64,000 nucleotides of DNA from positions 186,001-250,000 of the forward strand of contig JACKQL020000047.1 of NCBI GenBank assembly GCA_018296165.2, read 5' to 3'. A program made the translations under genes and the position numbers. Shown piece by piece: positions 46,251-57,639 of this stretch (positions are counted from its first letter, which is position 1; each line of letters opens with the position of its first letter). This DNA is from Termitomyces sp. T153 (taxonomy: Eukaryota > Basidiomycota > Agaricomycetes > Agaricales > Lyophyllaceae). The notes beneath the pieces were generated by a model that saw only the letters and a list, made by a program, of their open reading frames with translations, made no database searches and was not told the origin of the DNA.

Positions 46251-49200
46251 ATGGCGCGACGGGCTTATCCAAACTCGCTCAGCCCAGCCGACAGCCCGTC
46301 CGCCCCGTCCTTTCCCCGCTCAACATCGCCCCTCGCCCAGTTCCTCGCAAAGCCCTCCCGATGGTTCTCTCGCAGCACTTCCGTCTCGTCGTCGTCCCCA
46401 ACGACGGCGCCTGAGCCCAGGAAACACAAGATCTCGCGTCCGACGGATCCAAGGCCCATTCTCGAGAATTACATGGCAAAGTATGTGTATCGTCTACGGA
46501 ACGAGCGATAGGCTAACAGCTACAGATCTGTAATGGACCTCTCTGCGCGTCTGCCGGGCTCGCTGGATATTCCAGCGGACGGAACAGGCGATCTGCGGTC
46601 TATATCTCACAGGGGATGGTCCAAATCCGTCGACGACCTCAGCCAGCTCTCGCCGGGCCACGGCGCGTTCAAAGATAAGGTCGCAGAGTACCGCAATCGC
46701 AGCAACAGCAGCGGCGGCGGCGTAGTTTTCCCTTCTTCGTCCGAGGCCCCGTCCTCGTCGTCTTCGCCGGTGTCGATATCGATATCTGCACCAGTAATCA
46801 CCGAACCACAACAACACACACGTTCATACTCGTTCACGCCTAAACATCCGTCTAAACTATCCCCAGCGCAGGGTCTGCGGTTCCCTTCTAGTCCGAAACG
46901 GAAGGGCCTCGATACGGGCAGCAGTTTGAGTTCGAGTTCGAACGCGCAGCAGATGAGGAGCAGCACGTTCCCGTTCGCGGTGTCGGTCGATACATCCTTA
47001 GCTCCAGCCTCAGCTACCCCACTAACCCCAGCCCAACCAACCTCACCGCCAAACCCAACCACAACCACAACTCCGACCGAACCCACACCCTCCACCCCCA
47101 AACGCGCCTCCCAGATCGTCTTTCACACCGGCTTTATAAACCAGTACACTGCTAAAACTTCCAAAGCGTACAAGGTCGAAGTGAAGGGGTCCAAGCTCTA
47201 TTTTTACAAGCCGCCTGGGGACCGGGGGGCGGGTCTTAAGGAGCTTTTTTCGAGGGGTGGGGGCGAGGATGAGTACGAGAGGGGGGGCGAGGCTGAGTTC
47301 GAGTACGGGTGTGAAAGAGACGGCGCCGATAGATGCAGAGAGGGAAGGAGGGAAGAGAGGAAGAAGAGGGCGTATTGGGGACGCGGGACACATCCTGAGC
47401 TTGTTAGAGCTGAGAGTGAGGGGCTCGGGGTGAGGAGAGGGACGTTTGAGGCGCTTGTGCATGAGGTTGTGTTTGGGACGGTGTTTGGGGAAGGCGGAGA
47501 CGAGGAGCCTGGTGGGGAGCCTGCGTCTGATGGCGAAGAGCACGAGGACGAGGACGGCAGCGAGCACGAACACGAACACGACGCCGGTGCGCAGACATAC
47601 ACAAAATACGCACACGCGATCCTCCTCTCTCTCCCCCTCCTCGTTGGGAAACCTAAATTCGAGACTGAGATGAAGAGGTGTTGTGAACTTCTTGTCGAGG
47701 GTGTGGACGCGGGGAAGGAGAAGCAGCGCGTGGCGTGGTTGGTACGTGAGTACTTGGAGTTGCATGGTGAGGAATGTGAGGAGGATGAGTGGGAGGCGTG
47801 GTGTGAGGGGCTGGGTGTTGATTTTTATTTTTGTGTCCCCGCTGCTGCTGACGCCGCTGATGCTTCGATCTCTAACGCAAATACAACCGCCGCTATCGCA
47901 GATTCGGACGGCGCACAAGTACAGGGCATGGAATCACCGAACACGGACGTGTTTTCGCCGAGACCTGGCACGGGCCTCGGCGCGGGAACTGGAATGGTGT
48001 TTGGAGCGCTCGACGGTATGGTTGAAGCTGTGGGTGGGTTTCGCGAGGCGAATGCGAACACAAACTCGCTCCCACACCCAGACCTAAACCCGAGCTCGAG
48101 CTCACGCTCACGTTCAAACTCACACCCGCGCCCAAACTCACACCTGCACATCCCATGGACGCGTCTCGAAACTGAAGGACTAACGCGCGATGTCCTGCTC
48201 TCTCTCGACACGCAGTTTTTGGCGCGGTCGTTGGTTGCGTTTCAGAGGGGCGTTGTTGAGCGGTTGCGGTTGCGTCGTCGGGAGTGTGGGGTGCGGGTTT
48301 TGTTGGGTGTGCAGGACAAGGAGAGTGGGAAGGAAATGGAGGAGGAGGGGGATGAGGTATTTGGGACGGAGGAGAGGTTGAATTGGCTTACGAGGATTGT
48401 GATTGGGATGGTGCTTGGTGTCGATGGGGGTGGGCATCAGCCACACCAGCACCAGCACCAGCAACAGCAACAGCACAGGCAGCAGCAGCAGCAGCATACG
48501 TCGTCTGGACGCAGATCTGAGGACTTGCTTCGTCCGGCGTCAGCCGCGCCTGCGCCTCCTCCGTCTGCTGGATCAATACATGTATCTACATCCGCATCTG
48601 CCATACCACCTTCGCGCTCGCCCGCACATCTCCACGCACACGCAGGGCGTCCCGACATAATCGCGGCATGGGCACGCATAGGCGAGCTCTGCAGACTCGC
48701 AGGCGACGAATGCACGTTCCGCGCGGTCGAGGCTGGGTTGACGGCGAGGCCTGTGGCGAGGCTTGATAAGGCGTGGAGGCGCGTAGACAGGGGGGCTGCG
48801 GGGGCTGTGGAGGGGTGGGTGTATCCTTGTTCTTCTGGCGCTGGCGCTGGGGCGGTAGAGCCGCGGGTGACGGTGTGGGGCGGGGATGGACGTGGCAGAG
48901 CCCGGGAGGCACTTAGGAGTGCAGAGGTGGAGGGTGGGAGGGAGATTGAAGTGGAGGCGTTGAGGGAGGTGTGGGAAGTGTGGGAGGGGTGTTGGACGGG
49001 GTTCGAGGGGTGTGTGGGTGGCAGTGTAGGCGCGGAGGAGGATGAGGATGTGAGGAGGATGGTGGAGTTTTGGAGGGGCGTGGTGGAGAGTGCGGACAGT
49101 AGGTTTCAACGGTTGGTTGTCTTTTTATTTTTTATTTTCTATCGTTGGGACTCACGAATGGGTGTACGTAGGGTCGAGCAGTTTATGCCATTTTCGCTAG

Positions 49201-52200
49201 CTGCTGAACCGCGTCGGAAAGGATTGTTTGAGCCTCATTTCTGGACTCGAGGACAGGGCCAGCAGCAGCAGTTACAGCCGCACATGTCGCTTCTCCCTCT
49301 TCTCTTCCCCGAACCTATGCCCACCGTCTGCCTCATCGACCGTGAGAAGCTGCTCCGGGGGCGCGTGGACAGCGATGCGTCCGACACGCAGCTTCGGCGC
49401 GCTATGGACCCACATCGCCATCCGGACCTTAGGGCTCTGTCTGCAGACCACAACCACAACCGCGGAGTATCATCGAACAACCTTAATTGGGGTGGCACGG
49501 TAATACCGGTGTATAACGGCGATCTCCTGCTTGTTGTCCAAGTTCAAGCCCAGACCGGCGGACCAGATTCGGCGCCGAGTTCGAGACCGTCGTCGTTTTC
49601 GAGACCGCCGAGCTCGGTCTTGGATTCGGTGTCGGGCACTGAGAAGGAGAAGGCGCAGATTGGGTTGGGGATTGGACGTACGTCGTCTATTCGTGTTAAG
49701 CCTGGGTCCTCGCAGGGTTTGGAGAGGAAGACGAGCGTCGCGAGGAGGAATTCGATGCCTTCGATCACGCATAGGCAGAATTATCTCGTGTCGGAACCGT
49801 CGTCGGAGCCACCGCTGCGTGTGATGGTACAGGCTGGGACGTTGAATACCCTTGTGGGGATCTTGGTCCACGGGTTGCAGAATGTTTCGGTGTCTGTGGC
49901 GGATGATAATGGAGAGATGAGTTTGAGGGAAGGTATGACGCGCGAGCTTGTGGTTGATAGGGTTGAGTATGCAAAGGTTTGGTGGAATGTGTTTCGGAGT
50001 TTCGTTAATCCCCTTGGTTTCTTTGAGGTGAGCTGACTGCTGTTTATAACGGCATGTTTTTTGTTCTTATGTTTGTTGCTGCAGTTACTCCGAAAATTAT
50101 ACATCACGCCCCAACCTATCGGGTCATCACCGCCCGTTGGAGAATATATCCACGTGTTGACGGCACGGACCCAGGTATTGGACACGATTAAAGAGTGGTT
50201 GACGTTTGGTGGAGGCGCACAGGACGCTTTGGATGATATTCAGCTGTTTAACGCTCTGCAATCGTTCTTGGACAGCCCAACTGATCACGTAGTCTACGAG
50301 GCAAAGAATTTCACCGACCCGGTCGTTCAACAATGCAAGACTCGGCTAATCGAAGTGAGGGAGTCACTCCTTGTTTTATTTCATTCTCAGACTAGGCGTC
50401 CATTGGCAACGCGTGGTTTGCCGATTCCTCGGGGGTCAATTGTTAATGGTAATAGCGCTCGCACGCGCACGCTTAATATGAGAGAACCACCGGATATCGA
50501 TCGCTTCGATGCCCAGGAATTTGTCGATAATCTGGACGGGATGGCTTGTGCGGCATTTAGTAACATCACCGAAGAGGTGCGGCATATTTTTTGTATAAAG
50601 TTTGATCCCCCTGACATTTAACAAATAGGATCTGTATATTACAGCCGATCTCCTGGAAATCCAGTTCGCGGATCGCACTGCATGGTTCTCAACTAGAGAG
50701 ACATCGACTATTGAAGAGACCGTCGACATTCAGAATATCTACGGCCATATCCAAGATGTCGATCATTCCCCGCTCATCTCTGAGATGACGCAGGACTCGC
50801 TGTATCGCTTGCTACCTCCTGGCGTGCGCAGCTGCGTTCGGGCATATGCCATCATACGCAAGTGGATCATAGCCAAGATCGTCGCAACACGCCTTGGTCC
50901 CCGCGCTCGACAGGCACGCATGGAACTTTTACTTCGGGTCATCGAGATTGCAAGGTGGCGCAACACGAATTCGGGTCCAGGGGCCGCTCAGTCTATTTTC
51001 CAACCGTGTGTTCGGTCTTTTGTCGAGGCTGTTACAACGTCTGCCATCCTTAGCGTTGAGAGTCGGTTACATTCGAGGGCGTGGCAGAATATTGCGCTGA
51101 ATCGCGGTGTGCAGTGTGATTCATTGGCTGCGCTGCTCTCCAGGCCGAGCACGCAGATGGCACATAATCAGGAGCCGTTGACACCGGATATGGGATGGGT
51201 CCTGGAACGGATATTGGAGGTGATTGCTGATCCAGATATAGTCCCGTCTGTTTCGGAGGAAGGACAGAACCTTGTCAATTTTGACAAGCGGAGGTATGGA
51301 TTATTTCACTGGTCTCTTCTGGCAGTGGAATTGACAAGACGATATATACAGACATCTTTGTAACCTTATTGCGAAAGCGCCGGCACTACCTTCCCTTCAA
51401 CGCCGCTATCAACCTGATGATCTTAATAGACGGGGGTTCGAGCGGCTTAACAATGTAGAGCGGGAAGTGATCCACTTGCAGTTTGACCATCGGGGCATCA
51501 AGGATGAAGCTATTCGCGAAGCTGCACAAGTCCCAGCCCCTCCTGGACGGAGACTATCCCGTCCATTCCAGCGGATTGTTATCGCTCAGATAGAGAAGAA
51601 TCGCCGCGACAAGAACTTGCGCGCTCGATTGCAGAAAGAGAAGCTTCACGAACAATCACGGCAGGAAAAGCGCGACGATCTGCTTAATCGCGCCATGCGT
51701 CCTCGGAAGCCCAGCCAAAAGCAGCACCGGAACAAGAAAAGCATGTCCGCGCTGTTCCACTTTATGCGTCCTATTTCCAGCGCATTTGGTGCGGACTTGC
51801 CTCCAACCGTCAAGAAGACAGCGGCAGAGCTTGATTTTGTGCCCTCCGGCAAGCCTTCGTTGGTATTGAGCCTCGTGGATGCTCGCGTCGCGCAGTTTAT
51901 CAATAATGAGAGACCGTTCACGTTCCAGCTCGATACGGAGGATGGTGGACACTATCTGCTCCAGGCTGTGAATAAGCGGGATATGGTCAAGTGGATTGAG
52001 ACGATCAGTAGGGTCGCGATGATGGCTGCGAAGCGCAGGCTCACGTACCTTGGGCCCAAGCCACAGTTGGCTGATCATATCCATAGTCATATTGTGCCGT
52101 CGCGTGATCCTAAAGCTAGTGAGTTTTTTCTTCTTTTTTGTTACTTGTATCTAATATGTCGATTTTTACAGTGTTTGGCGTAGAGCTAGATTTTCTTTTG

Positions 52201-53137
52201 CAGAGGGAAGCGGGTAACGAGCCTGTTCAGCCTGGAGCTATTCCATTTGTTATTGAACAGTGCCTGTCGGAGGTCGAAGCGCGTGGTCTGAGTGAAGTTG
52301 GTATTTGTAAGTGGATTCAACTTCTCTTCGCTCGAGCTTGCTTAAATCTAATTTTCTAGATCGCATTGCTGGTGCAGTGTCTGAAATTAATGCTCTCAAA
52401 GATGCTTTCAACAGAGGTCAGTTATACCGCATTGGGCTATCATTCATCTTATTTACCTCATCCCCAAAGGCGACTCACCTATTACGTCTGGTACTGATAT
52501 ACATGCCGTGTGTGACCTGATCAAGACATGGTTCAGGGTTCTTCCTGAACCCGTATTACCATCTTCATCATATCATGAAGTTATTCAAGCTATGCGTACG
52601 TGATTCAGTTCGTCAACTTCTTGCTGTTTTCAATGTTTTGTAGAACTTGACAACCTGGAGAACCGCCTTGAAAAGATCAGAAACGTTGTACAAGGCCTAC
52701 CTCGGGCCAACTTTGACTTGCTCAGACGGGTTGTTGAGCATCTCGATAGAGTCACTGATTTTGAGGAACAAAACCACATGACGGCTGAAGCACTAGCTAT
52801 CGTCTTCAGTCCGAACTTGCTGCGGGCGCCGCAGAACGACTTTTCCATTATTCTCGCTAATATGGGCCATACTCACAAGCTAGTTAAAGCCCTGATTACC
52901 CACGTACGTTCGCCACTATTATCGAGATACCATGGGTTTTGTTCTGATCAAGTTTCATAGTTTCATGTGATCTTTGATGATGACGCTGATGCTGAAGAAG
53001 CAGATATTCATTCTGAGGAATACGATTCTCCCATCCCTGAAGAAGACGAAGAGGAGGACGAGACTGGTTTGCATGGGCCTCAGACCCTCGAGACGGAACA
53101 GGCTTCCTCTGAAGCCGATTACTCTAAACAAGATTGA
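46251..53137 (+). CDS. bem2: BEM2-like Rho GTPase-activating protein (RasGEF-like, PH, RhoGAP)
   Basis: The protein is very large, about 2,090 residues. Exon 1 is 46251-46480 (start MARRAYPNS) and the first intron 46481-46525. The long Ser/Pro-rich N-terminus contains a PH-like start GFINQYTAKTSKAYKVEVKGSK cut here (residue about 275) and a poly-Gln/His tract near 48440-48500. A RasGEF-like domain spans about 50500-51400 (EFVDNLDGMACAAFSNITEE, DLLEIQFADRTAWF). A PH domain follows near 51830-52030 (KPSLVLSLVDARVAQFI...RDMVKWIETISR). The RhoGAP domain is spread over exons at 52175-52960: FGVELDFLLQ, YRIAGAVSEINALK with the catalytic Arg, LIKTWFRVLPEPVLP, HMTAEALAIVFSPNLLR. The acidic tail ends YSKQD. 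Yeast Bem2 controls Rho1/Cdc42 in polarity and cell-wall integrity; the domain order fits. A 3n intron near 49115-49175 has no stop and is easily mistaken for coding. Confidence 0.85.
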
Positions 53138-53491
53138 TACCCCTCCTTAATACCACCCTATCTCAAATATCCCGGACCTTGCATTTTTCTCTCCATGATT
53201 AACGATCGATGATGATTTGCATCCTTTGTACTCATAGTAGCATGTCGGTTCTTGGCCTCTTTTCTTCCCTCTTTCTTTCCATTGGACTGTAGATTCGTAC
53301 TTGACGTAGTATGACTTGTTGTACGATTTCCTTCTCGAATTGAGCACCATTCAACTCTCCATCCATGGACTTGGCCACGCATATTTGAGTTTTGTGTTTT
53401 CACGATGCGGTGGCTGTGCAAGATATCAGTTTATGCAAGTTTACGCGTCTCGGGCTTGCCTGTTGTCTTTCACCTTCATCTCCTGCGTCTA

Positions 53492-55606
53492 ATGTCACTC
53501 AAGGTCCCAAAGGCCAACAACATCCAGCTCTTTAAAGAGGGATACAAGGTATCCTAGGAAAACTTATGAGTGAGATCAAGACTGACGCTGCGGACAGCAC
53601 TTATCAGGCCTCGAGGATGCCGTACTACGGAATATCCAAGCTGTATCAGAACTTTCTGACCTTGTGCGGACAAGTTTCGGTCCAAATGGCGCGTTCCTAA
53701 GTATTTTCTGTGTCTGTTGGTGCTTACGATTGCAATAGGCCGCAATAAACTCTTGATCAATCATCTTGGACGACTTTTCGTTACCTCGGATGCTGCAACG
53801 ATTCTAAGGGAGATCGAGGTGGTCCACCCTGCAGCGAAGTTGTTGGTGATGGCATCGCAGGCTCAAGAAGCAGAAGTGCGTCACTTGACGCTAGAACGCG
53901 TCCTGACACTTATTTTTCTCTTGTGGTCAGATGGGCGATGCGACGAACTTTGTGCTCATTTTGGCGGGTGAACTACTGAAAAAAGCTGAACATTTACTTG
54001 TTATGGGCCTTCATCCGAGTGAAATCACCAAGGGATACGAGCTGGCGTGCACAAAGGCCCTGGCTGAGCTTGAGAGTGCGTTCGTGTCTCTCTCTTGGGC
54101 TTTTCATGATCTAAAGATCTACGTAGACCTCTCGGCATACAGCCTTCCTACACCCCTGACACAAACGACACTTGCGTCGGCGCTCAAGCCCGCGATCGCG
54201 TCGAAACAATATGGAAACGAAGACGCATTAGCGTCACTTGTTGCAGAGGCCGCGCTCTCGATCATGCCATCCAACCCGAAAAACTTCAACGTGGATAACG
54301 TTCGTGTCGTGAAGATCATGGGAGGAAACTTGTCGGCAAGCAAAGTCATCCAGGGAATGGTCTTTGGCCGTGAGCCAGAAGGTGCGCATTCAAGTCCTTG
54401 AGGTCATTGTCGCGTCCGTTCCATCGTTTTGCAAGGGCGGATTCGTTGATACGAGAGGATTATTTCTGACTCGTGTCATTTTCAGGTCAAATCAAAAAAG
54501 TTACTCGTGCAAAAGTCGCTGTTTTTACGTCTGCACTCGACGTTGCTCAGACCGAAACGAAAGGGACTGTGCTCATCAAGAACGCTGATGAGATGCTCAA
54601 CTTTACCACCGGGGAAGAAAAACATCTTGAAAAGGTACGCCACCCCGTCCTTCAGTTCTAACTCTTCTTGACATTGATGATTGTATATAGATCTTCAAGG
54701 AGATCGCAGATTCAGGAGTCAAGGTCATCATCGCTGGCTCAACAATAGGCGAGCTCGCGCTTCATTACCTTGACCGATTCGGCGTCGCTGTCCTACGCGT
54801 CCTCTCCAAGTTCGACCTCCGACGACTCTGCCGCGTCGTCAACGCCACACCACTCGCACGCATGGGAGCACCAACACCGGAAGAAGCTGGTTTTGTCGAT
54901 GTCTTTGAGACGATTGAAATTGGTGGAGATCGTGTTACGGTTCTACGACAGCTCGTTGAGGGTGATGCCGGATTCGACCCCACGTCACAAGCTGAGAAGA
55001 CACGGACGGCGACAATTGTCCTTCGTGGCGCGACAGCGAACCACCTGGATGATCTTGAGCGAGCGATCGACGATGGTGTTAATGTCATTAAGAGTTTGTT
55101 GAAGGATGCGCGATTGGTGCCTGGCGCGGGAGCGACGGAGGTGGAGCTTGCGAGACGTGTGGAGACATATGGGAACGGGCTCAAGGGTCTCGCGCAGCAT
55201 GCGGTGAAGCGGTATGGTACTGCTTTGGAGGTTGTGCCTAGAACGTTGGCGGAGAACGCTCTCGGTGGTGCGGAGGGTAACGAGGTACTCAGTCTACTGT
55301 GGGCGAAGCATGAGCAGAAGGGTGGGGAGGCTTGGGGTGTCGATATCGAGGTCTGAATCTCTTGCGTTTCCTTTTTCATGGTCCAAAGCTGATTTTGATG
55401 GTCACCCTACTTAGGCTGAAAATGATGGAACACTACTGGCTAATGAGCACAAGATTTATGACTCTCTCGCTGCGAAGTCGTGGGCTGTTAAGCTTGCAAC
55501 AGAAGCTGCGATCTCGGTGCTCAGCGTAGATAGCATCATCATGAGCAAGCCCGCAGGCGGCCCCAAAATACCCCAGCAAGCCGGGAACTGGGATGCAGAC
55601 GATTGA
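53492..55606 (+). CDS. CCT8: Chaperonin CCT/TRiC subunit theta
   Basis: Eight or so exons give about 545 residues, the normal size. Order: MSLKVPKANNIQLFKEGYK, LRNIQAVSELSDLVRTSFGPNG, RNKLLINHLGRLFVTSDAATI, VVHPAAKLLVMASQAQEAEM, GDATNFVLILAGELL, GLHPSEITKGYE, VDNVRVVKIMGGNLSAS, ADSGVKVIIAGSTIGELALHY, RTATIVLRGATANHLDDLERA, DDGVNVIKSLLKDARLVPGAGATEVE cut short here, and the end GNWDADD. ATP-binding and GAGATE motifs are present, and GDATN stands at the catalytic GDGTN site. The subunit is one of eight in the cytosolic ring that folds actin and tubulin. The intron after FGPNG seems to start with GC. It is tail-to-head with the BEM2-like gene, 354 bp apart. Confidence 0.95.
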
Positions 55607-55804
55607 TAAATTTTAAGCCGAATCTAGAGTAAATAGAAAGAAAACATAGCATTTGTATACTGCAGGTCGCACGTAGGGAACTTGAGGTTCATTATACAGA
55701 CTCATACTGAATGAAAAAACTCCCATGCCCATACCGTAGTACTTATTGCTAGTCATTAAAAGTCTTGTAGCTATATAGAAGATTGAAAAGGTTTTGTGAT
55801 GTAC

Positions 55805-56360
55805 ATCGGGTTAGGGTTAGGACCGCTAAAAGGCGAAAAAAAAAGAATTGGATGAATCCAAAGAGTTGAAAGTAGTACTATACTAATCCAGGACAGTGCG
55901 GTCTAAGTCGTAGCAGTCCATGTCGTTCAAACCAGTACAACACCAACATCGAACGATGTGCGTGATCAACAAAATTTAACTTGCAATCTCTTGACGTGTA
56001 TAGATGATCTCCAGGTTGAAAACATACGATTCAGACCGAAAAAACTCTTGTACACGTGTGCTTTCTATAATGTACATAGGGTTAGGGTTAGGACCGCAAA
56101 AAAGCGAAAAAAAACGCCTGCCCAGCCAGAGTGGCCGGAGCAGGACAGGAAAATATTTAGACGGTGCATGAGCCGAAGCCCATACAAGCCGCAGACACTC
56201 CCTGTATGGACAGGGTCGCCGTGCTATGAAGAGTCTCCACGGCCCACAAACCCGGATACTTGAAGGGGCCTGTGCCATCAAGGTAAGTATGAGGTGCTAG
56301 GGTCCCGAGGCCGCGTTTATATGCAGTGCGGGAGGGCGCACGGACCAGGCCCGCAGTCAC
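55805..56360 (+). repeat. Telomere-motif element, copy 2, with two telomere-like motifs
   Basis: GGGTTAGGGTTAGGACCGC occurs at about 55809 and again at about 56081. Each is preceded by GTACAT and followed by an A-rich run with GCGAAAAAAAA. The DNA between (from AATTGGATGAATCC to TATAATGTACAT) is therefore a 272-bp unit bounded by direct repeats. The right part, to CACGGACCAGGC, is nearly identical to copy 1, which lies inverted at 36750-37260. Confidence 0.72.
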
Positions 56361-57639
56361 GCTTCGTCAACAGCCGGTAATTCTAGGCATGCTTCGATCG
56401 ATGTATATCTCACCAAGTGTGCTAGAGGACACTGTAAATCCTACAAACGGTGGAGGACTAACCCACCAAAAATCGTTGCACAATCTTATTCTTGCCACTT
56501 CAAGAAATTTAAAAATAATCGATTCTGCTCACAAATTATGCCTCGAAAGTCCTCAATGTTTCATTTATGGCCAACTTGTATGGATAAGTATAAGTATTCA
56601 AGTCATCGCTGAATCTACAAATGATTATCGAGAAGCAAAGACCATGTATATCCACTATCTATTGTCCTATCACAACGCGACCAGGCTGATCTCCATGGCG
56701 ACGGCCGAGTAAACTCAGACCAAAACTCCTGTGAAGACTAAAAACTGACGCCACATCAGAATACTCGAGCCCTAGTGATCACTCCAGAGGTAGCGCATAG
56801 GAAAACGAAGGTGGAAACCTCTTCATCTTTATATACATATGAAGACTTTGGTAAATGAGAGGCTGAATGATTCATGGATGATGTACAGTCCGGAGGTTAA
56901 ACTTATCCCTGGTCCGCGTCCATGGTCTGGAGTCTAGGTAAGAGAAGCCAGCCGAGAGAAGCAAACCTGCGTCGCATCTCGTGACATACACACGTGACTG
57001 ACTCTTTGTGGGTGTCCTTCAAAATATCTCAACTCTTTCATTCGATCTATTCTCAAGTAATCCATGGCCAGACAATGAGCTGTACTGCTAGACCTCAAAA
57101 AACAGGTGAACCTATATTTCACGGACTTGTAAACTCTGCCTGAATCTGCCGCCATTTTACGGAGTAGGCTAGATATTTGACGTATTCCTTACGCAATCAG
57201 TTAGATAGATCACCATTATCTATATCTCTGATTTAATTGAGGTGGGATAATCATAGACAGGCACTTTGTCTTCCACTTGAGGCCCGAGTGCCATTGTTAT
57301 CGTTGATCTAGATCTCTACTCATCCAAACTCGAATAATTCATTGTGAGTATTCGAGCATAATTGGTTGACAATTGCGAACTATTCTGGCAGTAGCCTGCT
57401 AACACATGTCTCAGGTTAATAGTCACACTATATCTACCTATTTTGTGGCTCACGTGTTGACCACCAACTCCTGCCGTTTATCAAGATTCCCGATTTTGCG
57501 ACCTATCTGTTATACAGCCAAACAAACCACTCGCTCCTTAACGCACAGGGACAAACTATGCGGGCCGATATCCACAGATCGGTCAAGGTCTAACTCGACG
57601 CTCACTGCCGCGTGGCGGATACTACAGTATTTTTGAATC
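56361..57639. other. Region without a supported gene
   Basis: Only short unrelated frames are present. The stretch is AT-rich and lies between the telomere-motif element and the kinase relic. Confidence 0.5.

Noticed and set aside
47043..47918. Long minus-strand open frame of 291 codons
   Set aside because: It lies opposite the low-complexity part of the BEM2-like gene, where skewed composition removes stops on the other strand.
48440..48500. CAG/CAC-rich run as an independent microsatellite
   Set aside because: It is in frame in the BEM2-like protein as a Gln/His tract, so it is described there.
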